Shown here piece by piece: positions 24,970-32,563 of a stretch of 64,000 nucleotides of DNA. Origin of the DNA: JANQTF01 sp041741415 (GTDB taxonomy: Bacteria > Bacteroidota > Bacteroidia > J057); the NCBI GenBank assembly GCA_041741415.1, contig JBGSKC010000088.1, positions 1-64,000 on the forward strand. Reading direction: 5' to 3'. Each line of letters begins with the position of its first letter. Position 1 is the first letter of the stretch. The position numbers and the translations under genes were made by a program. The notes below the pieces were generated by a model. The model made no database searches, was not told the origin of the DNA, and was given only the letters and a program-made list of their open reading frames with translations.

Positions 24970-26403
24970 TCATTCCCCCAGCACCCAGGTATCCTTGCTG
25001 CCGCCGCCCTGGGAGGAATTCACGACCAGAGAACCGCGGCGCAGCGCCACCCGGGTGAGGCCGCCAGGAACCACCTCAATCTCTTCACCATACAAAATAA
25101 AGGGGCGAAGATCCACGTGGCGCGGCTCCAGCTGGTCCTCGACGAGGGTGGGAACCGTGGACAGGGAAATGGTGGGCTGGGCGATGTAATTGCGCGGGTT
25201 TTCTTGTACCAGAAGCCGGAATTTATCATGCTCTTCCGGCGTGGCTTTGGGCCCGATCATCATGCCGTAGCCGCCGGAAGCGTTCGCTTCCTTGACCACG
25301 AGTTGAGAGATGTTTTCCAGCACATAGGCCTGATCCTCAGGATCTTCGCAAATGTAGGTCGGCACGTTGGGAATCAGGGCTTTTTCGCCAAGGTAGTACT
25401 CAATCAGCCTCGGAACATAGGCGTAAATCACTTTGTCGTCGGCAATGCCGGTACCGGGCGCATTGGCCAGGGCCACGTTGCCAGCCCTGTATGCTTCAAA
25501 CAAGCCAGGCACCCCTAGCAGCGAATCGGGCCGGAACACCTCAGGGTCGAGGAACACATCGTCCACCCGGCGGTAAATCACATCCACCTGGTGAAGGCCC
25601 TTGGTGGTTCGCATGTAAACCCGTTTGTTTTTGGCCACCAGGTCGCGCCCTTCCACCAGCTCCACGCCCATTTCCCGGGCGAGGTAGCTGTGTTCAAAAT
25701 AGGCAGAATTGTAGATCCCTGGTGTTAATACCACCACAACAGGGTCGGTTTTGCGCGACAAACTCCGCAGCATGTTGTAGAGGCGGTTGGAGTAATTGTA
25801 TACCGGCTCCACATGCAACTGCTGAAACAATCCCGGATAGGTGCGTTTGAGCAATTCCCTGTTTTCGAGCATATAGGAAACCCCCGAAGGCACGCGGAGG
25901 TTGTCTTCAAGGACATAGAACTCTCCGTCCGCGCCCCGGATGATGTCGGTGCCGGAAATGTGACACCAAACTCCGTTGGGGGGCTCCAGGCCCTGGCAGG
26001 GAGGCAGGAAATTGGGGCAGCTTTCCAGCAGGTGCTTCGGAAACACCCCGTCGGTGATCGCGCGCTGCTCGTGGTAAAGGTCGTGAATGAAGTGGTTGAG
26101 GGCCTTCAGGCGCTGGGTGAGCCCCGCGCTGATTCGCTGCCAGTCGGATTGGGAAATGATCCTCGGGATGATGTCCAGCGGTAAAATCCGCTCGTTTTGG
26201 GCACCTTCTGAATAAACATTGAAGGTCATTCCCATGGCCAGCTGGGCTTTGTCAGTGGCAAACTGCAGTTGCTCAATCCGCTCCATCGGGAGATGGTTGA
26301 ACGCTTCTACAAAGGCCGCATAGGAAGGCCTCAGGTTGCCCTCTGCATCAAACGCCTCGTCGTAGCAAGCCTGAAATGGATAAGGCTTGAAAAATGCAGA
26401 CAT
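24970..26403 (-). CDS. Circularly permuted ATP-grasp protein of the Anbu operon
   Basis: The 477-residue protein matches circularly permuted type 2 ATP-grasp proteins (DUF404/DUF407): RPSYAAFVEAFNHLP near the start, GVWCHISGTDIIRG, FYVLEDNLRVPSGVSYMLEN, RTTKGLHQVDVIYRRVDD, a VVKEANASGGYGMMIGP stretch near residue 377 and the terminal RRGSLVVNSSQGGGSKDTWVL. It probably ligates an amino acid or peptide using ATP. It is the first gene of the Anbu unit and divergent from the YeeE gene. Confidence 0.92.
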   Translation of the reverse strand: MSAFFKPYPFQACYDEAFDAEGNLRPSYAAFVEAFNHLPMERIEQLQFATDKAQLAMGMTFNVYSEGAQNERILPLDIIPRIISQSDWQRISAGLTQRLKALNHFIHDLYHEQRAITDGVFPKHLLESCPNFLPPCQGLEPPNGVWCHISGTDIIRGADGEFYVLEDNLRVPSGVSYMLENRELLKRTYPGLFQQLHVEPVYNYSNRLYNMLRSLSRKTDPVVVVLTPGIYNSAYFEHSYLAREMGVELVEGRDLVAKNKRVYMRTTKGLHQVDVIYRRVDDVFLDPEVFRPDSLLGVPGLFEAYRAGNVALANAPGTGIADDKVIYAYVPRLIEYYLGEKALIPNVPTYICEDPEDQAYVLENISQLVVKEANASGGYGMMIGPKATPEEHDKFRLLVQENPRNYIAQPTISLSTVPTLVEDQLEPRHVDLRPFILYGEEIEVVPGGLTRVALRRGSLVVNSSQGGGSKDTWVLGE

Positions 26404-26724
26404 ATTTTGCTCGCTCCAGGTAAAAATTCTCAGGTAATATTGGCGAAAACTCCGGATTTACAAGAGAAAACAGGTGGAATATCTTGAATTTTTCATAGAA
26501 ACGAAGAAGATAAGCCTCTTTTTTCAAAGATGAGCTCTTGGCCTGAAAACCAGCATCGGATAGCAGGAGGCAAAGTATTACAAAAGTCTAATGGCTTCCT
26601 GACCAAAGTCATAACATCGATTGAGTTCTGCGCCGGTCACACAATGGCCGGATGTGCAATTTGCCTGTCCAACAGGCTGAAGATGCTCGAAACAGCCTCT
26701 GGTTCACCCGAAAATTCACTGATT
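26404..26724. other. Divergent intergenic region, no gene recognised
   Basis: The 321 bp hold the promoters of the Anbu operon (leftward) and the sulfur module (rightward). An A/T-rich stretch lies near 26435-26535. A 65-codon in-frame extension of the YeeE gene (from 26530) has no family-like sequence and is ignored. No clear operator palindrome was seen. Confidence 0.4.
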
Positions 26725-27327
26725 ATGCTTCTCGCAATTCCCTCTTTTCTAACCGAATTTGGCGAATGGATCAGCCAGCCCTGGCCCTGGTATGTGGCCG
26801 GCCCCATGATTGCGCTGATCATGTTCATCCTGATTTTTTTCGGCAAAGAATTCGGTTTGTCGGCCAACCTCCGCATCATGTGCGCAGCAGATGGCGCAGG
26901 GGAGGTGTCGGATTTTTTCAAGTTTGACTGGCAAAGCCAGGGCTGGAACCTGCTGGTGGCGCTCGGCGCGATGTTTGGCGGCTACCTGGCAGCGCATTAC
27001 TTCGTGCCCAATGGCGGCGACCTCGCTCATGTTTCACAGGCCACTGTCGAAAGCTTGCAGGCTCTTGGCATTCAGGTGGAAGCCGGAGCCGTGCCGCTCG
27101 TGCCGGAGTTTTACACCTGGGAGTACCTGTTCACGTGGCGAGGTCTCTTCATCATTGTGGGAGGTGGTTTTTTGGTGGGCTTTGGGGCCAGATATGCCGG
27201 TGGCTGCACCTCGGGCCATGCCATCAGCGGCCTTTCAGCCCTGCAACTGCCCTCGCTCATCGCCGTGGTCGGCTTTTTCCTCGGCGGACTGGCCATGACG
27301 TATCTGATCTTTCCGTTGATTTTTTGA
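26725..27327 (+). CDS. YeeE/YedE-family sulfur transporter, first half
   Basis: The 200-residue membrane protein starts MLLAIPSFLTEFGEW and has five helices. It carries the YeeE/YedE half motif GARYAGGCTSGHAISGLSALQLPS, containing the Cys that relays sulfur in TsuA-type thiosulfate channels. It pairs with the second half at 27492-27905 to make a complete transporter. A sulfide-oxidising gene set follows, so thiosulfate, polysulfide or sulfide uptake is likely. The start is chosen where hydrophobic family sequence begins. Confidence 0.85.
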   Translation: MLLAIPSFLTEFGEWISQPWPWYVAGPMIALIMFILIFFGKEFGLSANLRIMCAADGAGEVSDFFKFDWQSQGWNLLVALGAMFGGYLAAHYFVPNGGDLAHVSQATVESLQALGIQVEAGAVPLVPEFYTWEYLFTWRGLFIIVGGGFLVGFGARYAGGCTSGHAISGLSALQLPSLIAVVGFFLGGLAMTYLIFPLIF

Positions 27328-27491
27328 GTGAGGGGAGAGATGTCAGAGGTCAGATGTCAGATTGGACCGGCTTCGCCTCTTGTCTCGGCTCCCGGCTCCC
27401 GCTTCTCGCAGCGCAGCGGTCTCAAACGGCTTCGCCTCTTGTCCCGGTTCTCGGCTCTCGGTTCTCGGCTCCTTCAAGCAATTTTTCCCTC
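27328..27491. repeat. Low-complexity repeat between the two half-transporter genes (locus D)
   Basis: The 164 bp contain ATGTCAGAGGTCAGATGTCAG (27340-27360 area) and repeated CGGCTTCGCCTCTTGTC and CTCGGCTCCCGG strings. The same strings recur at loci A, C, H and I. No gene is present. Confidence 0.7.
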
Positions 27492-27905
27492 ATGAAATAC
27501 TCCAAATACATCTTCGTCGGCATTCTCCTGGGCATGACGCTTTACAAAGGAGAAGCTGTTTCCTGGTTCAGGATTTTTGAAATGTTTCATTTTCAGTCCT
27601 TCCACATGTACGGCATCATCCTGTCGGCGGTGGCCGCCGGAGCGCTGATCGTGCAGCTTGTGAAACGATTCCATCTGCATAATCTCAAAGGGCAGGAGAT
27701 TCATTTGCAGGACAAAGAGAAAAGTGTGCCCCGCTACCTGCTGGGAGGGTTCATTTTCGGGCTTGGCTGGGCATTGGGCGGGGTTTGCCCCGGGCCCATG
27801 TTTATTCTCATGGGAAGCGGCGTGACAGTATTCATTGTGTTTCTGGCTGCTGCCATGACAGGCACCTTCTTCTATGGACTTGTGAGAAAGCAACTGCCGT
27901 ATTGA
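27492..27905 (+). CDS. YeeE/YedE-family sulfur transporter, second half
   Basis: The 137-residue protein has four helices and the half motif LGGFIFGLGWALGGVCPGPMFILMG, with the conserved Cys of the GGVCPGP turn. It complements the upstream half-protein (GGCTSGH). Bacteria encode either a single fused YeeE or two adjacent halves as here. Start MKYSKYIFVG follows family length; a longer in-frame ORF from 27135 overlaps the first half and is spurious. Confidence 0.87.
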   Translation: MKYSKYIFVGILLGMTLYKGEAVSWFRIFEMFHFQSFHMYGIILSAVAAGALIVQLVKRFHLHNLKGQEIHLQDKEKSVPRYLLGGFIFGLGWALGGVCPGPMFILMGSGVTVFIVFLAAAMTGTFFYGLVRKQLPY

Positions 27906-28008
27906 TAAAAATCATAATATCATAATATGAAGTTTTTTATCTTCGACTGCTTTCCTGCCTGACAACAGGAGCTTCGACACCCTTTTCACTGATCAAACCC
28001 TTCCAGCG

Positions 28009-29274
28009 ATGGCAACGAAACATCATCAAATTCTCATCATCGGCGGTGGTACTGCCGGTATTACCGTGGCGGCTCAACTCCTTCGCAAGGATCCCACCCT
28101 GGATGTGGCCATCCTGGAGCCCTCCGAGCAGCACTACTACCAGCCTGCCTGGACCCTTGTCGGGGCAGGAACCTTCGATATGGCCGATACCATCCGGCCT
28201 GAAAAGGATTACATCCCCCACAATGCCACCTGGATCAAAGCCTACGCAGAAACCCTGGACCCCGACAACAACGTGGTTGTGACCCGCGACGGCATGTCCA
28301 TTTCCTACGACTACCTCGTTGTGGCGGCGGGCATCCAGCTCGACTGGGGGGCGATCCCCGGCCTGAAGGAATCTGTCGGGACAAAGGGCGTTTGCTCCAA
28401 CTACGATGCTCAATACGCTGAATACACCTTTGAAACCCTTCAGAACTTCAAAGGTGGCACGGCACTCTTTACCCAGCCTGCCACACCGATCAAGTGTGGC
28501 GGTGCCCCGCAGAAGATCATGTACCTGGCCGAGGAGTATTTCCGCAAGCAGGGTATCCGCAACAAAACCAACGTAGTGTTTGCCACACCAGGCTCCGTGA
28601 TTTTCGGGGTGAAAAAATTCGCCAAAACCCTCAATGAGATCATCGCCGAGCGGGATATCACCGCGCTCTATTACCACAAGCTGGTTGAAATTCGCCCCGA
28701 CACCAAAGAGGCTGTTTACCAGATTACAAGCGATCCCAGCGGTTGCGGCCTCCTGGAGGATGTTACCAAAAAGCTGCACATCACCCAAACCGGCGAGACT
28801 ACAGTGGTCATTCCCTACGACATGATTCACACGGCGCCTCCGCAAAGTGCCCCTGATTTTGTGAAACGCAGCCCGCTGGCCAAAGCCGGTGATCCCTACG
28901 GTTTTGTGGACGTTGACAAACACACCCTTCAGCACAACAAATATCCCAACGTGTTTGCCCTTGGCGACGTGGCAGCACTGCCCACCGCCAAAACCGGAGC
29001 CGCAGTTCGCAAGCAGGCACCTGCCATGCTGGCTACCTTGCTCCGCGAAATGAAGCACCCCAAAGCCAACGGTATCGGTCACTATACCGGCTATTCATCC
29101 TGCCCCCTCGTGACTGGCTACAGCAAAATGGTCCTGGCGGAGTTCGATTACGACAACAATCCCATGCCTTCCTTCCCGTTCGACACCTCCAAAGAACGCT
29201 ACAGCATGTGGTTGCTGAAAAAATACGGACTGCCCTTCATGTACTGGAACCTGATGCTGAAGGGAAGAGCGTAG
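28009..29274 (+). CDS. sqr: Sulfide:quinone oxidoreductase, mitochondrial (SQOR) type
   Basis: The 421-residue FAD protein has the dinucleotide motif GGGTAG (12-17), Cys129 (GVCSNY), Cys163 (PIKCGGAPQK) and a late Cys in YSSCPLVTGYSK, the three positions expected for sulfide oxidation. The C-terminal AEFDYDNNPMPSFPFDTSKER and YWNLMLKG resemble the mitochondrial SQOR tail. It oxidises sulfide to persulfide and passes electrons to quinone at the inner membrane. Between the YeeE pair and the persulfide dioxygenase gene, on one strand, it is the core of the sulfur module. Confidence 0.9.
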   Translation: MATKHHQILIIGGGTAGITVAAQLLRKDPTLDVAILEPSEQHYYQPAWTLVGAGTFDMADTIRPEKDYIPHNATWIKAYAETLDPDNNVVVTRDGMSISYDYLVVAAGIQLDWGAIPGLKESVGTKGVCSNYDAQYAEYTFETLQNFKGGTALFTQPATPIKCGGAPQKIMYLAEEYFRKQGIRNKTNVVFATPGSVIFGVKKFAKTLNEIIAERDITALYYHKLVEIRPDTKEAVYQITSDPSGCGLLEDVTKKLHITQTGETTVVIPYDMIHTAPPQSAPDFVKRSPLAKAGDPYGFVDVDKHTLQHNKYPNVFALGDVAALPTAKTGAAVRKQAPAMLATLLREMKHPKANGIGHYTGYSSCPLVTGYSKMVLAEFDYDNNPMPSFPFDTSKERYSMWLLKKYGLPFMYWNLMLKGRA

Positions 29275-29329
29275 GGAAAGATAACCCACCCCGAACCGGA
29301 GTCTGCTCCGCTGAAAGGCTGCCAACAAC

Positions 29330-29357
29330 TCAGAGACGCGACCCTTCGCGTCTCTGA
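29330..29357 (+). terminator. Perfect hairpin, probable terminator after sqr
   Basis: TCAGAGACGCGA and TCGCGTCTCTGA form a perfect 12-bp stem around CCCT, about 55 bp after the sqr stop, with a short CTTTTT run six bases later. It is most likely an RNA terminator, although a similar AGAGACGCG hairpin is a common dispersed motif in other genomes. Confidence 0.55.
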
Positions 29358-29549
29358 TGCTTTTTATACCCGATGATTCGCGCCAAGGCCCATAGCAAAG
29401 CAGCTTGCCTCCCAATTCCTAATCTGACCTCTGACTTCCGACCTCTGACTTCTCGCCAGACATCCATGAGAAATCTCACCGGCTGCCCTGCGAATCCGCA
29501 GCTTTTTTTCATTACGAAATCATAATGTTTGCATATCAATTCTTTCCTT

Positions 29550-30938
29550 ATGTACATCCAACAACTTTACACCGGATGCCTCGCCGAGGCCGCTTACTAC
29601 ATTGAGTCGGAAGGCCAGGCCGCCATCATCGATCCGCTGCGCGAAACGGCTCCCTACCTTGAGCTGGCCGCTTCGCGCGGTGCAGAGATCCGCTATGTGC
29701 TGGAAACCCACTTCCATGCCGACTTCGTTTCCGGCCACCTCGACCTTGCCCGCAAAACCGGCGCTGAGATCGTGTATGGCCCCGGTGCCAGGGCTCAGTT
29801 TGATATTCATGTGGCCACCGACGGCGAAGAGCTGCCCCTCGGCAAACTACGCATCAAAGTACTGCACACCCCCGGCCACACCCAGGAGTCTTCCTGCTTC
29901 CTGCTGCTCGACGAAGCCGGAAATCCTCATTCCGTTTATACCGGCGACACCCTCTTCATCGGTGATGTGGGCCGTCCAGACCTCGCGGTCAAGAGCGACC
30001 TCTCCCGCGAAGACCTCGCCGGAATGCTGTATGATTCCCTCCACAACAAAGTCCTCACCCTGCCCAACGACGTGATCGTGTATCCTGGCCACGGAGCCGG
30101 CAGCCAGTGTGGTAAGCATCTTTCCGACGAAACAGAATCCACCATCGGGGACCAGAAAAGGACGAACTACGCGCTGCAGCCCATGACCCGCGATGAATTT
30201 GTTCAGGTTGTGACTGACGGCCTGGTGGCACCTCCCCAGTATTTTCCGAAAAACGCCGTCATCAACAAAACCGGCTACGAGAGCATCGACGCGGTGATGG
30301 AGCGCAATCTGACCTTCCTGAGCCCCGTAGCATTTGAGGCGGCTATGGCCAATGCCCAGGTGCTGGACGGCCGCGACAAGGAGTCTTTCGCTGACAGCTA
30401 CATTTCCGGCAGCCTGAGCATCGGGCTTGATGGCGACTTCGCCGTGTGGGTGGGCACCCTGATTGAAAACCTGCAGGAGCCGCTTTTGCTTATCGCTCCG
30501 GAGGGCCGGGAGGAGGAAATGGTGCTGCGACTGGCCAGGGTTGGCTATGAAAAGGTGATCGGGTTGCTCGAAGGCGGCCTGGCAGCCTGGCAAGCCTCGG
30601 GCCGCAACGTTCAGCAGGTGGAAGAAATTCCCGCCGCAGCTTTTGTGAACATGCTGCCCCTGGAAAGCGCCCGGATTCTTGACGTGAGAAGGGCATCTGA
30701 AACCGAAGGCGGCCTGCTCCCCGGTGCGCTCAACATTCCGTTGGCAGACCTGCCCAAACGGCTTCACGAAGTTGATCCAACAGTGACCTGGTACATCAAC
30801 TGCCACAGCGGCTATCGTGCCATCACGGCCATTTCGCTGATGAAGGCGGAAGGCTTCAGCAAACTCGTTCATGTGCAGGGCGGCTTCAAGGCCCTCAAAG
30901 AAGCCGGTGCCGGGATGGTAGTTCCCGTCAAAGCCTGA
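29550..30938 (+). CDS. Persulfide dioxygenase-rhodanese fusion (MBL fold)
   Basis: The 462-residue fusion has an ETHE1-type metallo-beta-lactamase domain (THFHADFVSGH at 53-63, LHTPGHTQESS, SVYTGDTLFIGDVGRPDL), then two rhodanese domains. The first has degenerate VLDGRDKESF in place of the active loop; the second keeps INCHSGYRA with the catalytic Cys. It oxidises glutathione- or protein-persulfide to sulfite, and the rhodanese can move sulfane sulfur. It follows sqr on the same strand, giving a sulfide-to-sulfite pathway. Start at 29550 is chosen; a TTG upstream is not needed. Confidence 0.9.
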   Translation: MYIQQLYTGCLAEAAYYIESEGQAAIIDPLRETAPYLELAASRGAEIRYVLETHFHADFVSGHLDLARKTGAEIVYGPGARAQFDIHVATDGEELPLGKLRIKVLHTPGHTQESSCFLLLDEAGNPHSVYTGDTLFIGDVGRPDLAVKSDLSREDLAGMLYDSLHNKVLTLPNDVIVYPGHGAGSQCGKHLSDETESTIGDQKRTNYALQPMTRDEFVQVVTDGLVAPPQYFPKNAVINKTGYESIDAVMERNLTFLSPVAFEAAMANAQVLDGRDKESFADSYISGSLSIGLDGDFAVWVGTLIENLQEPLLLIAPEGREEEMVLRLARVGYEKVIGLLEGGLAAWQASGRNVQQVEEIPAAAFVNMLPLESARILDVRRASETEGGLLPGALNIPLADLPKRLHEVDPTVTWYINCHSGYRAITAISLMKAEGFSKLVHVQGGFKALKEAGAGMVVPVKA

Positions 30939-30980
30939 GTTTCATAGGTTATCGATAGATGAGGAAAGGGAGCGGGAGGC

Positions 30981-31013
30981 TTGAGGTCTTCCGTTTCCTT
31001 TTTCTTATTTTCG
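30981..31013 (+). promoter_or_regulatory. Possible Bacteroidota-type promoter for the MazG-like gene
   Basis: TTG (30981-30983), a 22-bp spacer and TATTTTCG (31006-31013) fit the loose -33/-7 pattern of the phylum. The ATG is 40 bp downstream at 31053. Weak evidence only. Confidence 0.3.
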
Positions 31014-31052
31014 GCGGCACCAGCAACCGATTGTCTGTTAACCAAACACCTC

Positions 31053-31400
31053 ATGACCTTACCAGAATTCCCTTCTACTGCCTTGCTGCCCGATCTCCAG
31101 GCCTACCAGCAGGCAGTAAATAAAGCCCGTGGCTGGAATGATGCCAGCATCGAATCGTTGTGGTTGTTGTTTACCGAAGAAGTGGGCGAACTGGCCAAGG
31201 CGATCCGCCACAGGCAGAAGCTGGGACTGGAGGTAACATCGGAGGCTGTGGCCCCTGCGGGCAAAGCAGGCAGCGACCTTGCCGGCGAGTTTGCCGATGT
31301 GTTCAGCTACCTGATAGACCTTGCCAGCCGCTGCGGCGTGGATCTGGAAACCGCCTACCGGGACAAGGAGGCGATCAATGCGAAGCGGGTGTGGGAATGA
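31053..31400 (+). CDS. MazG-like nucleotide pyrophosphohydrolase
   Basis: The 115-residue all-alpha protein carries the MazG metal-binding motif EEVGELAKAIRHR (about 46-58) and a second helix with GEFADVFSYLIDLA (about 86-99). It probably hydrolyses non-canonical or excess nucleoside triphosphates to monophosphates. Single-domain length matches MazG-like house-cleaning enzymes. The ATG at 31053 is chosen over the ORF start 30981 because the leader fits a promoter. Confidence 0.85.
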   Translation: MTLPEFPSTALLPDLQAYQQAVNKARGWNDASIESLWLLFTEEVGELAKAIRHRQKLGLEVTSEAVAPAGKAGSDLAGEFADVFSYLIDLASRCGVDLETAYRDKEAINAKRVWE

Positions 31401-31762
31401 GGCCGGTGCGGTGTGAAAAGTTTGGATCCGGGAGCCGAGAACCGAGAGCCGGGACTGGAGGGCTGCGCCTGGATCTCAGAACCCACCCCTGGCCCCTCCG
31501 AAGGAGGGGAAAGTGATTGGTGGCGTCGCCCGGAAGGTTTGCCCCGGCAGTGCTTGTAAGTCCCTCTTGAGAGGGGTTAGAGAAGCGAGAAGCCAGACCG
31601 CTTCGCTGCAGCCATGCTACAGAGCTTCGACCCCTCCTGGGTCGGCTTTCATATGTTGCCGCAGGCTGGCTTCCTTGTCATGGTGAGCAGGCTGCTTCAG
31701 CCGTCGTCGAACCATGACAAAGCCGAACCATGACCACAACGAATTCCGGCCCCAACCCGGCT
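31401..31762. repeat. Gene-free repeat array (locus F)
   Basis: It contains GGAGCCGAGAACCGAGAGCC (31430-31450 area), the paired-hairpin unit (31475-31578) and GCTACAGAGCTTCGACCCC (about 31616-31634), then the 42-bp palindrome (31677-31718). The order GCTACAGAGC, spacer, palindrome is the same as in locus B, so a composite element of about 105 bp was copied as a unit. Confidence 0.8.
31677..31718. repeat. Palindromic unit, copy 3 (REP-like)
   Basis: GTCATGGT (31677-31684) and ACCATGAC (31711-31718) bound a 42-bp copy differing from copy 2 at essentially one base (GTCGTCG instead of GTCGCCG). A truncated repeat GAACCATGAC follows at about 31723-31733. Confidence 0.8.
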
Positions 31763-32167
31763 CTACAATTTCTCCTTGTTCATCACATAGGCCTCGCCGC
31801 TGAGGACCGGCTTGCCGTCGGAGAGCTGCACGATGACTGTTTCGATGCGGGCGCGATGGCGGCGTTCCTCCACTTCCAGCACGGTGAGGCGGGCTTCGTA
31901 GGCTTCGCCGGGGTACATGGGGCGCTTGAACTGCAGGGTTTGGTTCAGGTAAACGGTTCCTTCGCCGGGAAACGTCATGCCGATGAGCCGGGAAAACACG
32001 CTGGCACCGAGCATGCCGTGCAGGATTGGCTTGCCGTAGGTCGTTGTGGCTGCCACCACAGGATCGAGGTGAATGGGGTTGTGGTCGCCGGAAACGCGGG
32101 CAAAAGCCTCCACATCCGCCTGGCTGAAGCTGAAGGTTTCATGATATTGATCGCCTGCCTGGATCAT
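31763..32167 (-). CDS. MaoC-family hotdog dehydratase
   Basis: The 134-residue hotdog protein has the hydratase motif DVEAFARVSGDHNPIHLD (about 18-35) with catalytic Asp and His, then GKPILHGMLGASVFSRLIG. MaoC/PhaJ-type enzymes hydrate trans-2-enoyl-CoA or dehydrate 3-hydroxyacyl-CoA. Single-domain length. The start at 32167 (MIQAGDQY) is preferred because upstream in-frame codons lie in the ATCTGTG repeat block. Confidence 0.85.
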   Translation of the reverse strand: MIQAGDQYHETFSFSQADVEAFARVSGDHNPIHLDPVVAATTTYGKPILHGMLGASVFSRLIGMTFPGEGTVYLNQTLQFKRPMYPGEAYEARLTVLEVEERRHRARIETVIVQLSDGKPVLSGEAYVMNKEKL

Positions 32168-32563
32168 GCGCGATGAAATGAAAACAGTGAAAAGGAAGGA
32201 TCCGATATAGCGGGAAAGGTAAAACTCTTTCCTGAAACCACAGGTTGTTTTCTCCTGAAGGAAAAGCTGCGCCATTTTCCTGGCCAAAAATCTGGCTTCT
32301 TTTCTGTGAAAATCTGTGTGTAATCTGCGAAAATCTGTGGTGAATGCTGATTTTACCACAGATTGAACACAGATACAGGCCTTGGAAATTCCGAGGTGCT
32401 GTTCCGCGAAAATTTGCAATTCAAATCTGTGAAAATCTGTGTGTAATCTGTGAAAATCTGTGGTGAATCTATGTGCAAATCTGTGGTAAACCGCTCATCA
32501 ACCAAGGCGCGCCATCCAAACGCCTCCCTTGCAGGTCTCCTCAAAAAACACGTATTTGGCAGC
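32168..32563. repeat. ATCTGTG-type direct repeats (locus G)
   Basis: A 43-bp sequence (TCTGTGAAAATCTGTGTGTA and so on) occurs at 32303-32345 and again at 32426-32468 with one mismatch, 123 bp apart. Between them is an inverse piece ACCACAGATTGAACACAGAT (32354-32373), and a partial copy trails to 32489. Such strings are widely scattered in Bacteroidota and other genomes. The stretch contains no recognisable gene. Confidence 0.75.

Noticed and set aside
27937..29082. 381-codon open frame antisense to sqr
   Set aside because: Complement of a well-supported sqr gene; composition is typical of shadow frames (Gly/Val/His-rich, no domain).
29330..29357. Origin or att-like site from the perfect 12-bp hairpin
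   Set aside because: A T-rich run follows and it lies just after a stop codon; a terminator or dispersed hairpin is the simpler reading.
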